Part shown: positions 13,441 through 26,200 of the stretch, in pieces
How positions within the stretch are numbered: position 1 is the stretch's first letter
Layout of the letters: the number at the start of each line of letters is the position of its first letter
Assembly (NCBI GenBank): GCA_019321725.1
Contig: CM033110.1
Span: 21,073,278 to 21,137,277, forward strand
Reading direction: 5' to 3'
Source: Paulownia fortunei
Lineage: Eukaryota; Streptophyta; Magnoliopsida; Lamiales; Paulowniaceae
Length of the DNA: 64,000 nt
The notes under the pieces: generated by a model
Databases searched by the model: none
Told to the model about the DNA's origin: nothing
The model's input: only the letters and a program-made list of their open reading frames with translations
Program-made: the position numbers and the translations under genes

Positions 13441-13773
13441 ATGGCTCAAACAAAGCTGATCATTGCCTTCTTTTTCCTTGCCATCATATTGGCCCAGAAA
13501 ATTCAATCAACAGAGGGAAGAAACTTGAAGTTTAAGAACAGAAATGCATTTCAGACGCGCGCAAAGATTTCTAGGCAGGATTCTGTAAAGTTCACTAAAC
13601 ACCGAAAAAATTTACCCACAGACTGTTCAAGTATGACTGTATGTGGCAACAAGGCTGCTTTTACACCACCAAGCCCAGCAGCGACTGAGTCTCAGCCACC
13701 GCCACCAGGCCATGCAGATGATTTCAGACCCACAACACCTGGTCACAGCCCAGGAATTGGGCATTCTTTATAA
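13441..13773 (+). CDS. CEP peptide hormone precursor 1 (cluster copy A)
   Basis: Intronless 110-residue precursor of a C-terminally encoded peptide, a secreted hormone normally trimmed to 15 residues and hydroxylated on prolines. Signal peptide about 1-26 (hydrophobic core IIAFFFLAIILA), followed by the E-G-R-N-L motif seen after the signal in most copies of this cluster. The single CEP domain is residues 94-108, DFRPTTPGHSPGIGH, with only Ser-Leu after it. The family receptors are CEPR1/CEPR2 LRR kinases. From memory the 15-mer equals an Arabidopsis CEP (CEP5), which should be checked. Oddities: a Cys pair (62 and 68) in the variable region, and a proline-rich stretch (75-90) directly before the CEP domain. 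The start fits a TATA box 99 bases upstream. Two further open frames overlapping this gene are shadows. Confidence 0.95.
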   Translation: MAQTKLIIAFFFLAIILAQKIQSTEGRNLKFKNRNAFQTRAKISRQDSVKFTKHRKNLPTDCSSMTVCGNKAAFTPPSPAATESQPPPPGHADDFRPTTPGHSPGIGHSL

Positions 13774-13970
13774 ATATAGGGTTAGAAATTCTGTGTGCAA
13801 GAATATGTCTATGAGAACTCTGATTTTATGTGTTCATGCATGTATGTTTTATTCGATCTGATAGATTATGTATCTATTGTTCCCCTGTAAGCATTATTAC
13901 TGTGATTAAGTTTCAGTTTGTGTCACATGTTTCCCACATGTATGTAACATGAATGCTCTTTTCTCCTCTA

Positions 13971-14010
13971 CCTTCTTTCCTTCTTTCTTTCTTTCTTTCT
14001 CTCTCTTTTT
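13971..14010. repeat. TTTC/CT microsatellite
   Basis: Interrupted (ttcc)(tttc)n(ct)n pyrimidine tract about 200 bases after the stop codon of CEP copy A, within or just beyond its 3' UTR. Confidence 0.8.
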
Positions 14011-15741
14011 CATTTTTTATTGTTTATTTTATTTTGTTTTTCTTATTATAACAAAATAAGATTTATTTATGCATTATAAGCCTAAAATTCAATGAAGAGA
14101 TAGATCCTTGTTCCTAATACCTTACATAGTAGTGTTTATGAGTTTGAATAGTAAACTTAATTTCCTCTAATAGCAATTGAGAAAATGATTGGAAACAAGA
14201 AATGACAATTAGTGTCTTAATTTCCTCACCTTAATAAGAACGAAATTCCAGCATGAAGAAGGCTGGCTCCTATTGAAGTGACACAATAGATCTATAACTG
14301 TTAGTATGTTAACAAAACATGAAATTATAAGATGAAACAAATTAACCTGACTTCTAGAAACTTGATACCAAATAATATAGTCTATTTCAAAATTGACGAG
14401 TGAATATTATCAACTTGCAATAAAATCCGCCTGACAGAACTGGAAAAAGATAGAACCATATGTAGTGCACCACTAGTGTATCTTATATAAATTTGAAGAC
14501 CATATGTAAAAGGTTTTTTCTGTTTTAGAAATTAGAATCTGCTAAATGCTCTAAATGTAGACCCCAAAAATTGAGACGTTAGCACCTTGAAACTCTACCA
14601 ACATCCTCGAAATTCTACAAAGGCAATTTTGACCGTCCAGTTTAAGAGTGAAACAAACGGCAACAAATTACATTAGAAGGAATTTAGTACATCATTATGT
14701 TAATATAATAACAGTTAATTTTCTGCTATATTTGAATGGGGATGGGTTATATCACTATTATATAAATAGCAAATGTAAATTTGAACAGTTGACGTTTTTT
14801 TGGACAAAATTCAAAGTTCTAAATTTTACAGCTCAAAGGAATTACAAAAACAGAAATATGATAAGAAATAACATCCTCTAATGGTCATGATAACTTGAAG
14901 ATACCGAAGTATAATATATTGCCTTGAAGGCAAATGTTACTTTTATGGTATATCGTAGCAGTCCCTCTGAAAGATCTTTTTAATCATGTGTTTTTAAGTT
15001 GAAGTATTATGTCTCCACAAAAGAATTCTTTCATAATTACCTTACGCTAGCCAAAAATAATGATCTTATAAATCCTCCTCCTGATAGAGGCACACAGTTT
15101 TGACTTTGTCATAGGGTATGGCATGCATAGTCTATTTACCAACCAATTTCTCACAAATTCTTCCAAAAAAATAAAAACATTCCCATAATCTAAGTAATGC
15201 GTTTGAAGCATATTATAACATTTTTAAAATCTAAATTTAACAGTTCTCCATTGAGTGTCTAATGATTGTTTATCAACTATCTGTCAAGAAATGAACCTAA
15301 AAAAAAAAAAAAGAGAAGAAGAAATTAAGGACCTCCTACATGGCAGGCCAATCATATTTATGAAATAAATCACTCCAAATATATATTTTCTATGCACATG
15401 ACCTATCTCCATTTATTCCTGGAACCTATTATGAAGCAAAGGTATGTTTAGAAGACATCAGATCTTGTCAAGCATACATTTTTTGACATATTCCAGTTGC
15501 ATCAAGTGAAGAGGGCAATGCATGCCCTACATTTTTGGCATCCTTCAATTTCAAATGCCCATCCAAGAATGAAATGGCAATGTACTGTGAAGATATCAGA
15601 TAAACAGTCACAAGTTAATTATTGAAATCTCAATTTTATTTAGCATGGGCCTATTTCACAGGAAAGACTTAAATAAATTGTCCATGTACATAAAGCTCAT
15701 CCTCAAAATAAAAGGTAAAATTAAATATATTAGGTATGGTG

Positions 15742-16030
15742 TTTGGACTTATCAATGGCAGTCACATTCAGAAGAACCTGCCGTAGAGATCAAAAACTTA
15801 GCGAAGTGCAAGTATTCCTAATGATGAAATCATGCTAACAAATAAATTGAGCGAACGAATTCTTTGGACTTATCAATGGGGTCACATTAAGAAGAACCGG
15901 CCGCAGAAATAAAAAACTTAGGAAAGGTTAAGTATTCCAAATGATGAAATCCTGCATGATGTCCAACTCTTGCTACCATCTCCACCACATGAACTCTCAT
16001 TCCCGCAGAAATCAAAAACTTAAGAAATAT
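15742..16030. repeat. Diverged direct repeat, two copies plus a partial third
   Basis: The segment starting tttggacttatcaatgg at 15742 recurs at 15863, a period of 121 bases. The similarity runs about 95 bases through cacatt-aagaagaacc-gccg-aga-at and aagtattcc-aatgatgaaatc. A third partial copy (cccgcagaaatcaaaaactta) begins near 16002. Confidence 0.75.
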
Positions 16031-18686
16031 TGATGCGTGCTGTTTCTTTATATATATATATATTTTTTATTTCCTTTTAACTTTGCATCTCAAATGTTTA
16101 ACTACAATAATTCAGACCAGGGAAAGAAAATACAAAAAGGAAAATAGAAAAGCATATACAATACAATCCAAGACCAATAGATTCAAAAGGAATGGGAAGA
16201 TCCTCTGCCGCCAGGGTCACTATCAAGCAACACACTTTTGCACGTTGTATAGTATATTGTATATGACAATTCTAAACTGCTAGCCATGATAATGCACTAC
16301 AGCCTAGCACAGGAGAGAATCAAATGGTCTTTATTCACTAGTATTATATTGCTTCTTTCATTTTCAATGTTGAGTGGGACAGGCTCACTGAGGCTTCCAA
16401 AACTTAAGGAACCAACGAAGTTATGCCCTTTTTGAGGAATCTCTTTGTTAATTCCATTTTCAATGGAGAGTCAAAGAAAATGGAGGGTTGAGGTATTGCG
16501 CTTTAAAGCTCATGATTTGCATCCCTTGACTTGTTTGGAATGTTAGAAGCCAAAACAGTAACAATTAGCAAAAGCAACATATTTTTGACAAAGTGCCCCT
16601 CATAGGTTTGGTGGCTCTGGTAGAATTTTTTGCTCATTTGCTACCAGTGCGCTTGTAGTCGTAGACAAATTTGATAAGACTTAGTTATCATTAGTTTACT
16701 TAATTTTTCAGCAAAATTTTAAAACAAGTTAAAAATCAAATTGAAATAGGACTTAAATCTGTTCTTTTCATTAAATACTCACAGCTTAGGAAAATCTTAG
16801 ATTTCAGCAAGAGAAGACTGTATGATCTATAGTACTTTTCATCATCTTTAGCATTTTTACTTCATGCAGAGAGGTAATTATCTTATTCACCAAACAAGAA
16901 AGAAGGGTAAATTAACTTACCTTGTGTGGACTTAATTTCCACTTAAAAACAGAACATGAAATTCAAGTCCACCAACCCCTCGTTTTCTGAGTGGGGTCCA
17001 TAGAGCCTTAGAGGCAACCTGAAGAAGCCAATCACCACTAGTCAAAGCTATGTTTATCAAATTAACAAGCAAAAGAGCACCACACAAAAGTATAGGGTCA
17101 AATCCTACATATTGAAATGCAAAATATCAAACCAAATCTTCTGTTACTACAAGTGATATTAGGTCAAACTACGGCTCTTAACCTAAGCCATCAATTGGAG
17201 AAAACAGGTTCCTTTTCCCTAAGTGGTAGGTGCTCTAATTTAGTGTTACGCCAAGAGTCTAAGAGCCCATCTGTAGGATGCCACGAGTGCTTTTACATAT
17301 GAAGTACCCTACACTGTGATTCCTATGTAAATAAAAAAGAATTGCAACAAACAAGCAGCAAAAAATGGAAAACCAACATTAAATATGATGTGAATGAGCA
17401 GTATCAGATATCGGACTTGCAGCTATGATAAATTTTCAGGAGTTAACCACAATCACATCTTGATACTTCCATCCATTGTTGTTATGAAAATACAACCCAA
17501 TGGTTACTTCCACCTGTATGAGATAGGATAATTATTGCAGACCATAAACTTCTCTTATCCAGTCTCATCAATAAGATAGAAAACACTCTAGAGATTTTAT
17601 AGTAACTTCATTTATGCTAGACCTTAAAACACAAAGACAAACTAGACATTACTATCGAAAACCTCACAGTTCAACTATTAAATATCAGCATGAGACCAGC
17701 ATAAACTTGGGCATTTCTTTATGGTTATCAACTACACCCAGTATTTGGTAATATCACAATTCATCAAGGAATATTATGCATTATACCTGCAGTAGGATAA
17801 TAGCATTTTCAATTATGAAAAATTGTTGATGTAGCTTAAATAAGATAATATTATCATAGTTATAGTACATGGAATCTAAAACTTTCAGGGGTTAGGTAAT
17901 GATGCAGTTCATTCAAAAGCTCAAGCATTCCATAAATAAAACTAAGCTTAAAACAGAAGACAGATGTGTTTCACTTGAATATGTCGACCGAAAGAAATTG
18001 AAGCTTGCATATGAGCCATCCACATAAAGAAGTAGACATGGCTAAGTGGGCAGTACACAGAATCCATGCCTTTTTCAGCCGCATTTCCTCTGTGCTAAGG
18101 ACAACTGGGCTGGTATCTGTTATTTATTATTCCAAGAAATCTAAGTCTCTAATCTTATTTGCCAAAATATAAAAAGTTAACCACCCTTAAACATCTAAAC
18201 AATGAAAGCAACATTTGAGCACAACGAAAGGCCATCATAAGTCAATGGTGAACTTTCAAGCTACAAATTTCAATTTCTAAGAGTCTATCAAAAATTTATA
18301 CTGCTTTTTCCCTAGTCGATGGATTTATATTTGTGTGTGCGAGTGTTTGTGACCGCGCATGTGGGAGTTAAAGGTGGGGGCAGCCTGGTAGGCAGAGCAC
18401 TTACTCATATTTCAATTTCTGCATGTACAGTTTCTCTATTTAAAAACTCTTGCTCAAGAGAAACTGAAAAGACCAAGAGTGACAGAAAAATAATAGAAAT
18501 TAAACAAATGACCAACTAATGTGATTGTGGTGAAAGGAAGTGAAGAGAACCACTAAGAATTTAGAAGACAAATTGAAAAGGTGAAGGAATATGAACCATC
18601 CATACTAGCACAACATTACGGACTTTCATGAATACCAAATTTAATGGTTAAGATCCTTACATGACATATGAATGAATTCTCTAGAT

Positions 18687-18694
18687 TATAAATA
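18687..18694 (+). promoter_or_regulatory. TATA box of CEP copy B
   Basis: TATAAATA followed by cc, 141 bases upstream of the ATG at 18828. The core TATAAATACC is the same as in copy A. Confidence 0.7.
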
Positions 18695-18743
18695 CCAGAA
18701 GAGAACTGAGTTGACAACATTCTGCTTCAGAGCAAAACATCAT

Positions 18744-18766
18744 CTCCCTCTCTCTCTCTCTCCCTC
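18744..18766. repeat. CT microsatellite in the CEP copy B leader
   Basis: (CT)n tract between the TATA box and the ATG, so probably within the 5' UTR. Pyrimidine-rich leaders are common in plant genes. Confidence 0.7.
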
Positions 18767-18827
18767 AAACAAAGTGACAGAAACAATCTAAGACAAGCAG
18801 CCAAGGATAATTATCATTTTCCTTTCA

Positions 18828-19316
18828 ATGGCCTACATCCAACATATCCACATGCTTCTTTTCCTTCTTGCACTTACAGCCTGCCTAGAAATTCAATTTG
18901 CTGAGGGAAGGCAACTAAAATCAATGAAGGAACACAACCTAAGTCCTGTAAAAATAGAGACAGGACCGCAAAATCATGCAAAACAAGCCGTCAACTTCGA
19001 GCAAAGTCCAGGATATCATAAAAACAATCTACTGGTCACTGGACAGAAAAAAGTTTCGCCACCAGTGACACCAACTCAAAGTCATGAACTCAGCAGTTCA
19101 GATGAATCTCATAAAGATGCTTTTCAACCCACGACACCAGGAAATAGTCCTGGAATTGGCCACTCTTTTGCAGAGCAAAAACATAACGTGCAAGCAAAGG
19201 TGCAAGATTTCACCTCTGTTGCAGGGCAAACAGATGGTTTTCAACCCACAACACCAGGCCACAGCCCTGGTGTTGGTCATTCTTTCGGAAACTTGAAAGC
19301 AGGACCAAATGCTTAA
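18828..19316 (+). CDS. CEP peptide hormone precursor 2 with two CEP domains (cluster copy B)
   Basis: Intronless 162-residue precursor, the longest in the cluster. Signal peptide about 1-27 (core HMLLFLLALTACL), followed by E-G-R-Q-L. Two CEP domains lie 39 residues apart: residues 98-112 AFQPTTPGNSPGIGH and 137-151 GFQPTTPGHSPGVGH. Both keep Pro at positions 4, 7 and 11 of the 15-mer. They differ at position 1 (A/G), position 9 (N/H) and position 13 (I/V), so the gene can release two distinct hormones. Each domain is followed by Ser-Phe. The second domain has an 11-residue tail ending in Asn-Ala. Both domains carry Gln at position 3 instead of the Arg found in copies A, C and D. The 39-residue spacing suggests an internal duplication of the domain plus linker. 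Confidence 0.95.
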   Translation: MAYIQHIHMLLFLLALTACLEIQFAEGRQLKSMKEHNLSPVKIETGPQNHAKQAVNFEQSPGYHKNNLLVTGQKKVSPPVTPTQSHELSSSDESHKDAFQPTTPGNSPGIGHSFAEQKHNVQAKVQDFTSVAGQTDGFQPTTPGHSPGVGHSFGNLKAGPNA

Positions 19317-22300
19317 GCGTGTGCTCACATGCATGATCATAGGTGGCAACTTGTAATTATTGTGAATTCTCACTTGTAGAACCAACGGGCAAAGGTGCTT
19401 TATTATCTTAATTTGAATATGTTGAATTTCACTTTAGGTGAATACTGTTTTATCTATATCTAAGATATCATTTCACATGCTCGCAGCATATTTAGATGTC
19501 AATGTATCAATTTGTTTATCTAGGTACATCTCTCTCTCTTTAATGAATGTTCGTATGTTTGTCATGCATTCGTGGCTGTGAACATTTATATGCATCTAAC
19601 ATTCCTTCAATGAATTGGAAAATAGGGAGCACAAATATAATAAAGTAACATAAATAACAGGGCATGGGCATCCATGATGCTAACCAAATCATGCCCTATC
19701 CTGAATGACTTCACAAAAGCTATGAAAGTTTCTAGGGCATAACTTAAGCTTCTGTTACTAAAGGAATAGCTAGTAAAATTCTCATCCTCCTTTATGCAAT
19801 ACATGTATATTCACACGTTATATAGATTGAAATTCTATGCCTACTATTGAGCATATTTTTATGTGTTTAACCCTATTTATCTAATCCGCCAGTCTCAATA
19901 TTAATTTATATTTATGCTCAGATTCTTCAACAAAAAGATCTTTACACAAATGCACATGCACCCCAGCCACAGGCTTGATGGTTGAAGGAGTTTCTTTTTG
20001 AAATTATGACAACTTCTCTCAGAAATCTTGGTTCAAATTACATTCCTTTGTTCAACAACACTGGACTAGTACAGGAAATATTCCACTGATTTAAATTGAC
20101 TTTTCAGGAACTCTACTCAGAGCCCCAAAAATCAAGATCCTAAACATAGTATTAGAACTTCTACTCTAAATTTTAAAATGCATACAATTTGCTGGCCCAG
20201 AGTTGATTTCTGTTGAATAGCACTAAAAAAATAGGAGTAACATGATGAAGCACTAACACATGACATTGTAAAAGGCAATCTCAAATATCTATTCAACATG
20301 ATGACTATTTTCTTCTATTTTGTAAGTCTACTGAAAATGGTTACTAACTTGAATATACTTTTTCCCCTTCCTATATACTTAAAAAGTACGCAGTCTTTGA
20401 ACAAAAGTGGCTTAATTCTATCAATAAATTTGAAATTACTATCACATCTCCCAGATCCTACCTTTATAAAAGTGATTGTAGTGACTGAACTAATAAAATA
20501 AAAAGATCCTTTTTCCCACTTTGTGGGCTCTGATTTTTATGCCCAATTTCAATCCAATAAATCAAACATTTAATACCTATTGGGCACACTGATGATTATT
20601 ATATGGTGTTATTTGAATTAGTCAATAGAAAATGGGACAGCTACAAAACTTGGCATCACAACCAAAAACACAGTGTGTGAGAGTGATAGACAAAATTTAC
20701 ATCGTCTTGCACAGAATTATTCCCAGCCACCCTGTTTCACCCCAAGACAGACTAGTGTGCAACTGCCCATGTACACCTTTGAACATATAAGAAAGAAAGC
20801 AGCCCACTAAACCAAATACTTAAAAGAAAAGAAAGAAATGCAAAAGGTAGGAAAAGGTTTCCAAATGGGGCAAGAAAAATCTCTAACCTTGGGATAGATA
20901 AATACAGTAGCACTCAGGCTGCCCACTCAAATAAATATTTTTTCAAATATTAAAAAAGCAAAATTATTTCATTTTGGGGAAGCCAACCTACCACTTTGTA
21001 CACTGGCACTTATACAGGTAGATATCACTCCCACATGCAAGCCATAAATTATGAATCTTCAAGTCTTGTTTATACTTGCATACACACATACACATACATA
21101 TATATGTATATATATTTACATCAATTAACATTTAAAGCGTACAATTAAGAAATAAAGAGGCAGTAAATCGAAGAGTTATTGGACAATTTACCCCGTGAAA
21201 CAAACCCCATAAAGTTGAATAAAGTCTCCAAGGATAATAATGTGCCGTCTCTACGGTGAGCAATTCCAAAGTTGATGTTTTTCCCCCATTGTTGCTCCCC
21301 TCTCTTGTTTATCTTATTAAACCAGATCTTATTAAACCAGAGCAGCCGTTAAGAAATTCAGAGAAGAATTCTTTTTGTTTTACTAAAAGATGTGGACATA
21401 AATCAGCGATAAGACAAAAATAAATTAAAGAGAGACAATTTTTATTGAGTATAAATTCGGTGTAGAAAATATGGAAAAACACAATTAAGGAATGCATACA
21501 ACTTATGATTATTCTAAAATGGTAAAGATAATTAGTCGAGTAAATTGTTGCATTTTTTATATCACATTCTTGTCAATTTTCGTATTGTCTGAATCTATCT
21601 AGATTAGATCAATTTCTTCCCTCCAATATTTATTTATGGTAAGAGATGATTAAAAAGTTTGAAATGAATGATGCAATTTTATTTATTTATTTATTTTTGT
21701 GCAAATTCTGTCTTTAATTTTGATTATTTGGGTAGTGAGTATATATTTTATTCCCAGACTAAGATATTTAAAATTGATTCACCATCAAATTTTGCTTGGA
21801 CAAATAGAACGGGTAATTCCTTAATAACATGACATCTATTTTGTTTTATTTCATTTTAACTTTATTTATTATTGTTGTTGTTGTTGTTTTTGTAATATTC
21901 AGGTATCCAAATCTTATACTCTAATTAAATTTTAAAAATAATGTTCACCTATCCAATGGCACGTTTCAGATAAATATGACCGTTTGATCTCAATATCATA
22001 CTCGCATTCAAATCGGACACGCGGCTAGCAGAGGCCGGTACTCCTCTACAACCCTAGACCTCCCAAAAATTCAAATCACCGTCGCTCACATTTATACCCC
22101 AAACACTTTTTACTATGTTATTTACCGTAGGGTAACCTTATATATTGTTAACGCAATACTTGGTTATTAATTTTTAAAAATTAAAATATTAAAAGAGAAA
22201 CTTTTCTCATTTTAAATTATAGCACATCACTTTATATTGTTCATGTTATATTTGGTTTTAAAATTTTAATAAGGTTCAAATTAAAATTTTATTTAGTTAT

Positions 22301-22439
22301 TGATTTTTAACGAGGAACACATTACAAATTTATTTTACTCACTTCTAATAATATTTTTTGTGCTTTTCTGCTTAATATTTTTTTTAATCTTATTCGCTAA
22401 AATTCAAAATCCAAACATAACTAAACTTCTAATATTTAG

Positions 22440-22735
22440 GAGTATAAATAAATTGAGTCGAACCTAACACGTTAATCGAATTTTAAGTTTGGTTCGAGTT
22501 TGAATAAAATTTAATCCAGTTGTATACAAATTGATGTTGAGTAGTTTGATTTTTTTATATATATATTTTTTATTTATTAATTAAATTGAGTTTGAGACGA
22601 ATTTTAAATCTTGTCAACTTAAAAAATATATTCAACCTTAATTTATTAAGTTAACTAATGAAATCAAATGAGTTTTTAATGATCTATTTCGATTCGAGTA
22701 TTTTAAGTAGTTTAACATGTTTTTCAATCCTGCCT
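22440..22735. repeat. Degenerate dispersed repeat ('gttcgagttt' type)
   Basis: A+T-rich DNA with ggttcgagtttgaa, ttgagtttgagacga and cgattcgagt motifs like those in the sulfotransferase intron at 9105-9375. It lies directly before a MITE. Family identity is inferred. Confidence 0.35.
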
Positions 22736-22828
22736 ACATCGACAAGTGAACATGTTCAAGATAGCATAAAAAGTCGTATTTAATTTTAATTATATTATTT
22801 TATTTTTAAAATTTAAAATTGTTATTGT

Positions 22829-23256
22829 CAATGATTTTATAACTAAATCAACGATCAAATCAATCTTACTATCGGTTAACGGTCTAATTGATCGGACCAA
22901 TTCAATCGTCGATCCGACCAGTCTAATGAAAATTAATTATATTTTTTTATTATATTATGTAAAAAGATAATATAATATATTAATTCTTATGTAATACATT
23001 TTAAATATAAATAAATAATTAAAAAATCTAACAAAATACAAAATTCAAATAATCACATATATATAACAAAATATCAAATTTAAATTTTTTAAAAAAATAA
23101 AAAAAAATTAAAAATTAAAAATTAAAAATCGATCAAATTGATTTTTATCTATTAAACAAAAAATTCGATTATGTAATTCTAATTGAAATGGACTGACATT
23201 CAATTATCGATTAAACCAAATGATTAAGCGAGTCCCATACAATTTTCAAAACATTG
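22829..23256 (+). mobile_element. hAT-like MITE, copy 1 of a local family
   Basis: About 428 bases. The left end reads CAATGATTTTATAA and the right end, read inward on the other strand, CAATGTTTTGAAAA, which is an imperfect terminal inverted repeat of the CARTGTTTT type. The flanking octamers GTTATTGT (left) and GTTATCAT (right) match at 6 of 8 positions, as expected for an aged 8-bp hAT target duplication. The interior shares a ttattatattat-taaaa core with the copies at 27885, 31793 and about 60960. There is no coding capacity. Confidence 0.6.
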
Positions 23257-26200
23257 GTTATCATCAATGAAATTCAACTAGTATATTATTTAAAGAGCAA
23301 CATGGAAACACAAAAGTGATTTGGAGACAACTTGACATTAACTTACGAGTCTATGACTTGAACTATACCTACTGTATAAGCAAAACTATATATCAATATC
23401 CCTGAATTAAGTACTTAATTTATTTAAAACAAACCCAAAAAAATAATATATCAATGACAACTAAAGTACAAAATGTAGTATAGTAAAAGGAAAGAGATGC
23501 CCGGAAAAATTTAAAAACATTATCATGGGTTTGACTGTTTGACTGGGAGTTTAAGAAATAAATGTTAGGAGCCGCAAAAGGGCGAATCTTAAAGAAGCTC
23601 GCAGGTTATTCGAGCTGTCTTAGTGGATTCCTTGAGAATATGCTGCGACCTTTTCCAATTTTGTTTTCTAACTGCCATTTGTTACTCCTAATTTGTTTCA
23701 TGTGAAATAAAATAAGTCAATTTTTTATTATTAAATTGAATCCTTTTATTGGCAAAATTCAGTATTATCTTTTCATATTAGTTCTTCAAGTCTTTGCTTA
23801 ATATATATAATGCATGTTTGGAAGTATTTTTTAAAATAAAAATTCATGAATTTTTTAATATTTTTTTTCATAAAGTGCTTATAAGCATTATCAATTGTTT
23901 AATAAAAATTCATTTTAAGACCCATCTAATAAAAGTGCAGAAAAAAATTAAAAATTACAAATTTATACTTCTTTAAAATAGAATTTTTAAAAAGTAGAAT
24001 ACTCATTCAAATATCTACTATACACATAGCATTCTCGTAAATATACTTTCATATCTAAAAGTGCATATGAAATGATTTCAAACACCCTATAGTCCTCAAA
24101 AACTTTAAGAGTAGGAAATTATTAGATTATTACAAACATTTGCAGGGGAAAAATATGTCCGATGACCTTAAATTCTCAATATTATTTGTAGTACAAAAAT
24201 CAGAAAAAAAAAATTATTTATTTTAATGGAATGATAGATTATAGCATTATCAAATTATTAATAACTAATCAAATATTAAATCATAAATAAATTTATTACA
24301 AAGATTAAAAAAATAACAATGTTTCGTATCAACATAAAAAAATATCAAATATTTGCACATCTAGCACACTCAAAATATTATGTATTAATATTTACCACTT
24401 GAAAAGAACCTTGGCTGGAAAAAAAAAAAAAAAAAACAGAATCTTTTAGGAAAAGAGTAATATTATTGGAGATATTACAAAAGGCAACTTAAAAAGTTAT
24501 AGGAATAATACAAATCTGTTACTATTAACCTGTCCTTAACTACAACTGTGAGAAAAAAGCTCTAACCTCCAATGTTGTCTGAAAGACGGCTGTTGGATTC
24601 ACTTCATGTGCAAACTGCCAGCAATAAACAAATATACATATACATGTGAGGAACTTTATTTGCAGAGGATTTCTAATTGCTTAAATACAGCTTTTTTGCA
24701 TAGTATATTGCTCTGCTCAAATGACGGCCGTTCATTAGTTTAATTACTACTGCCACACTGTACATAGTATTACTAGTATATTTCTTAAACACTTGTCGTC
24801 GGAAAAGCATGCCAGAGAATCTCGCACCTCCTCCATCATAGTGTGTGTGTGTATATATACACTAGCAATTTGGTCCTTGTCTTGACCGGAAGAGGTGGGG
24901 GTGGGAAGGGGCTGCCCGACCTGCTTTGCACGTTTCGCTGTTTAACAGCTAGGCCTGGTTCTTTAATTTTTCATTTTTCTTTTTAGCATATTTAATTGTA
25001 TCGAGTTCATGCCTTGCTGAGCTTGGTCACGAGTCTTGATATTATTGTTTGAGGTCGTAACCACTCTGTTGTACGTATGTGTGAGGGTGTATTATATAAT
25101 TTATTTGGATTTTGGGATATTCTTGAGTTTATTCATAATTTTCAAGAAGAGGCAGAAATTTTATCAACAATTCACTTGTGTATATAGATATATACGGATT
25201 TTCTAAAATTGCAATAACAACTTGTGTAGCTCAGCAAATCCCTGTATGATTTGGCAATATTAATATTCTATATATTAGAATTTTATATGGTGAGTATGTA
25301 AAATTTTAAGGTAATTAAGTGATCTTATATATAATGAGCTCGATTTTTGTGATCCTGAACTCTCCTTCACGACCTCGAGCTAAGGTTTTAGTTCTGAATC
25401 CTGATCACTTGAATACAAAGGTTGTTAACCTTATTGAGGTGACTTTCAATTATAATCTTTCGATGTCAAAATTAAACTAGTAAAATCGATAGGATCAATG
25501 GGATTACAAAAAAAATAAAAATAAAGGTATTTAATGCATATATTTCTTTTACATAGTCTTCTGTTCTATTTATAATGTTTGGATCTTACATATGATTTTT
25601 CCCCAAACTTTTTCCTAATTAAGTTTAGTGGGCATATTTTGTGGATGTGGAGCCGGGTCTTTTGTGGGATCGGTTCGGGTTAAATATGACCCACGAAAAA
25701 AGTATGGGAATCCAGTCATGTTAGTAATTTTCCTCAATTCTTAGGGCTTTTAGTTTTTTTTTTTTTACCTACTTGTATTTATTACCCATACCACTGAGAA
25801 ATTTGCAAATCAAGAAATATAAGCTGCATAATCTATCAACAATTAATGTATTATGAGAAAAAAATTATATATATGTATTCATATGGATCGGTCCATTGTA
25901 TCTATTGCAACCATACTTTTAAGTCATTAATTAAGATCAAAAGCCCAAAAGTTCACCCCTCCCAACGTATAGATATTTTGCTTCTATTAAAACCACCATG
26001 TTATCAAAATAAAACTAATTAAACCTAAAAATTGAACAATCAAACACAATAATATATATGATGCAAATAAATAGATACATATAAACATAACTCCTTTATT
26101 ATTTAAACATATATAGAATTACTTGAGGGGAATATCGGCATATAAAGATTGGACATCAATGAGTCATACATCAATACAAGGATAATTTGGCAGATTTGCT

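Larger units (their letters stand above)
13774..18686. other. Intergenic region between CEP copies A and B
   Basis: About 4.9 kb. It holds a pyrimidine microsatellite (13971-14010) and a diverged direct repeat (15742-16040). The remainder is A+T-rich and carries no gene or CEP remnant that I can recognise on either strand. The few hundred bases before 18686 are the promoter of copy B. Confidence 0.6.

Noticed and set aside
13643..13861. 72-residue open frame overlapping CEP copy A in another frame
   Set aside because: Shadow of the CEP coding region; no signal peptide or conservation expected.
24545..24625. Minus-strand open stretch reading like an exon (QFAHEVNPTAVFQTTLEV)
   Set aside because: No family recognised, no plausible partner exons within several kb on either side. 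The open frame is short enough for chance.
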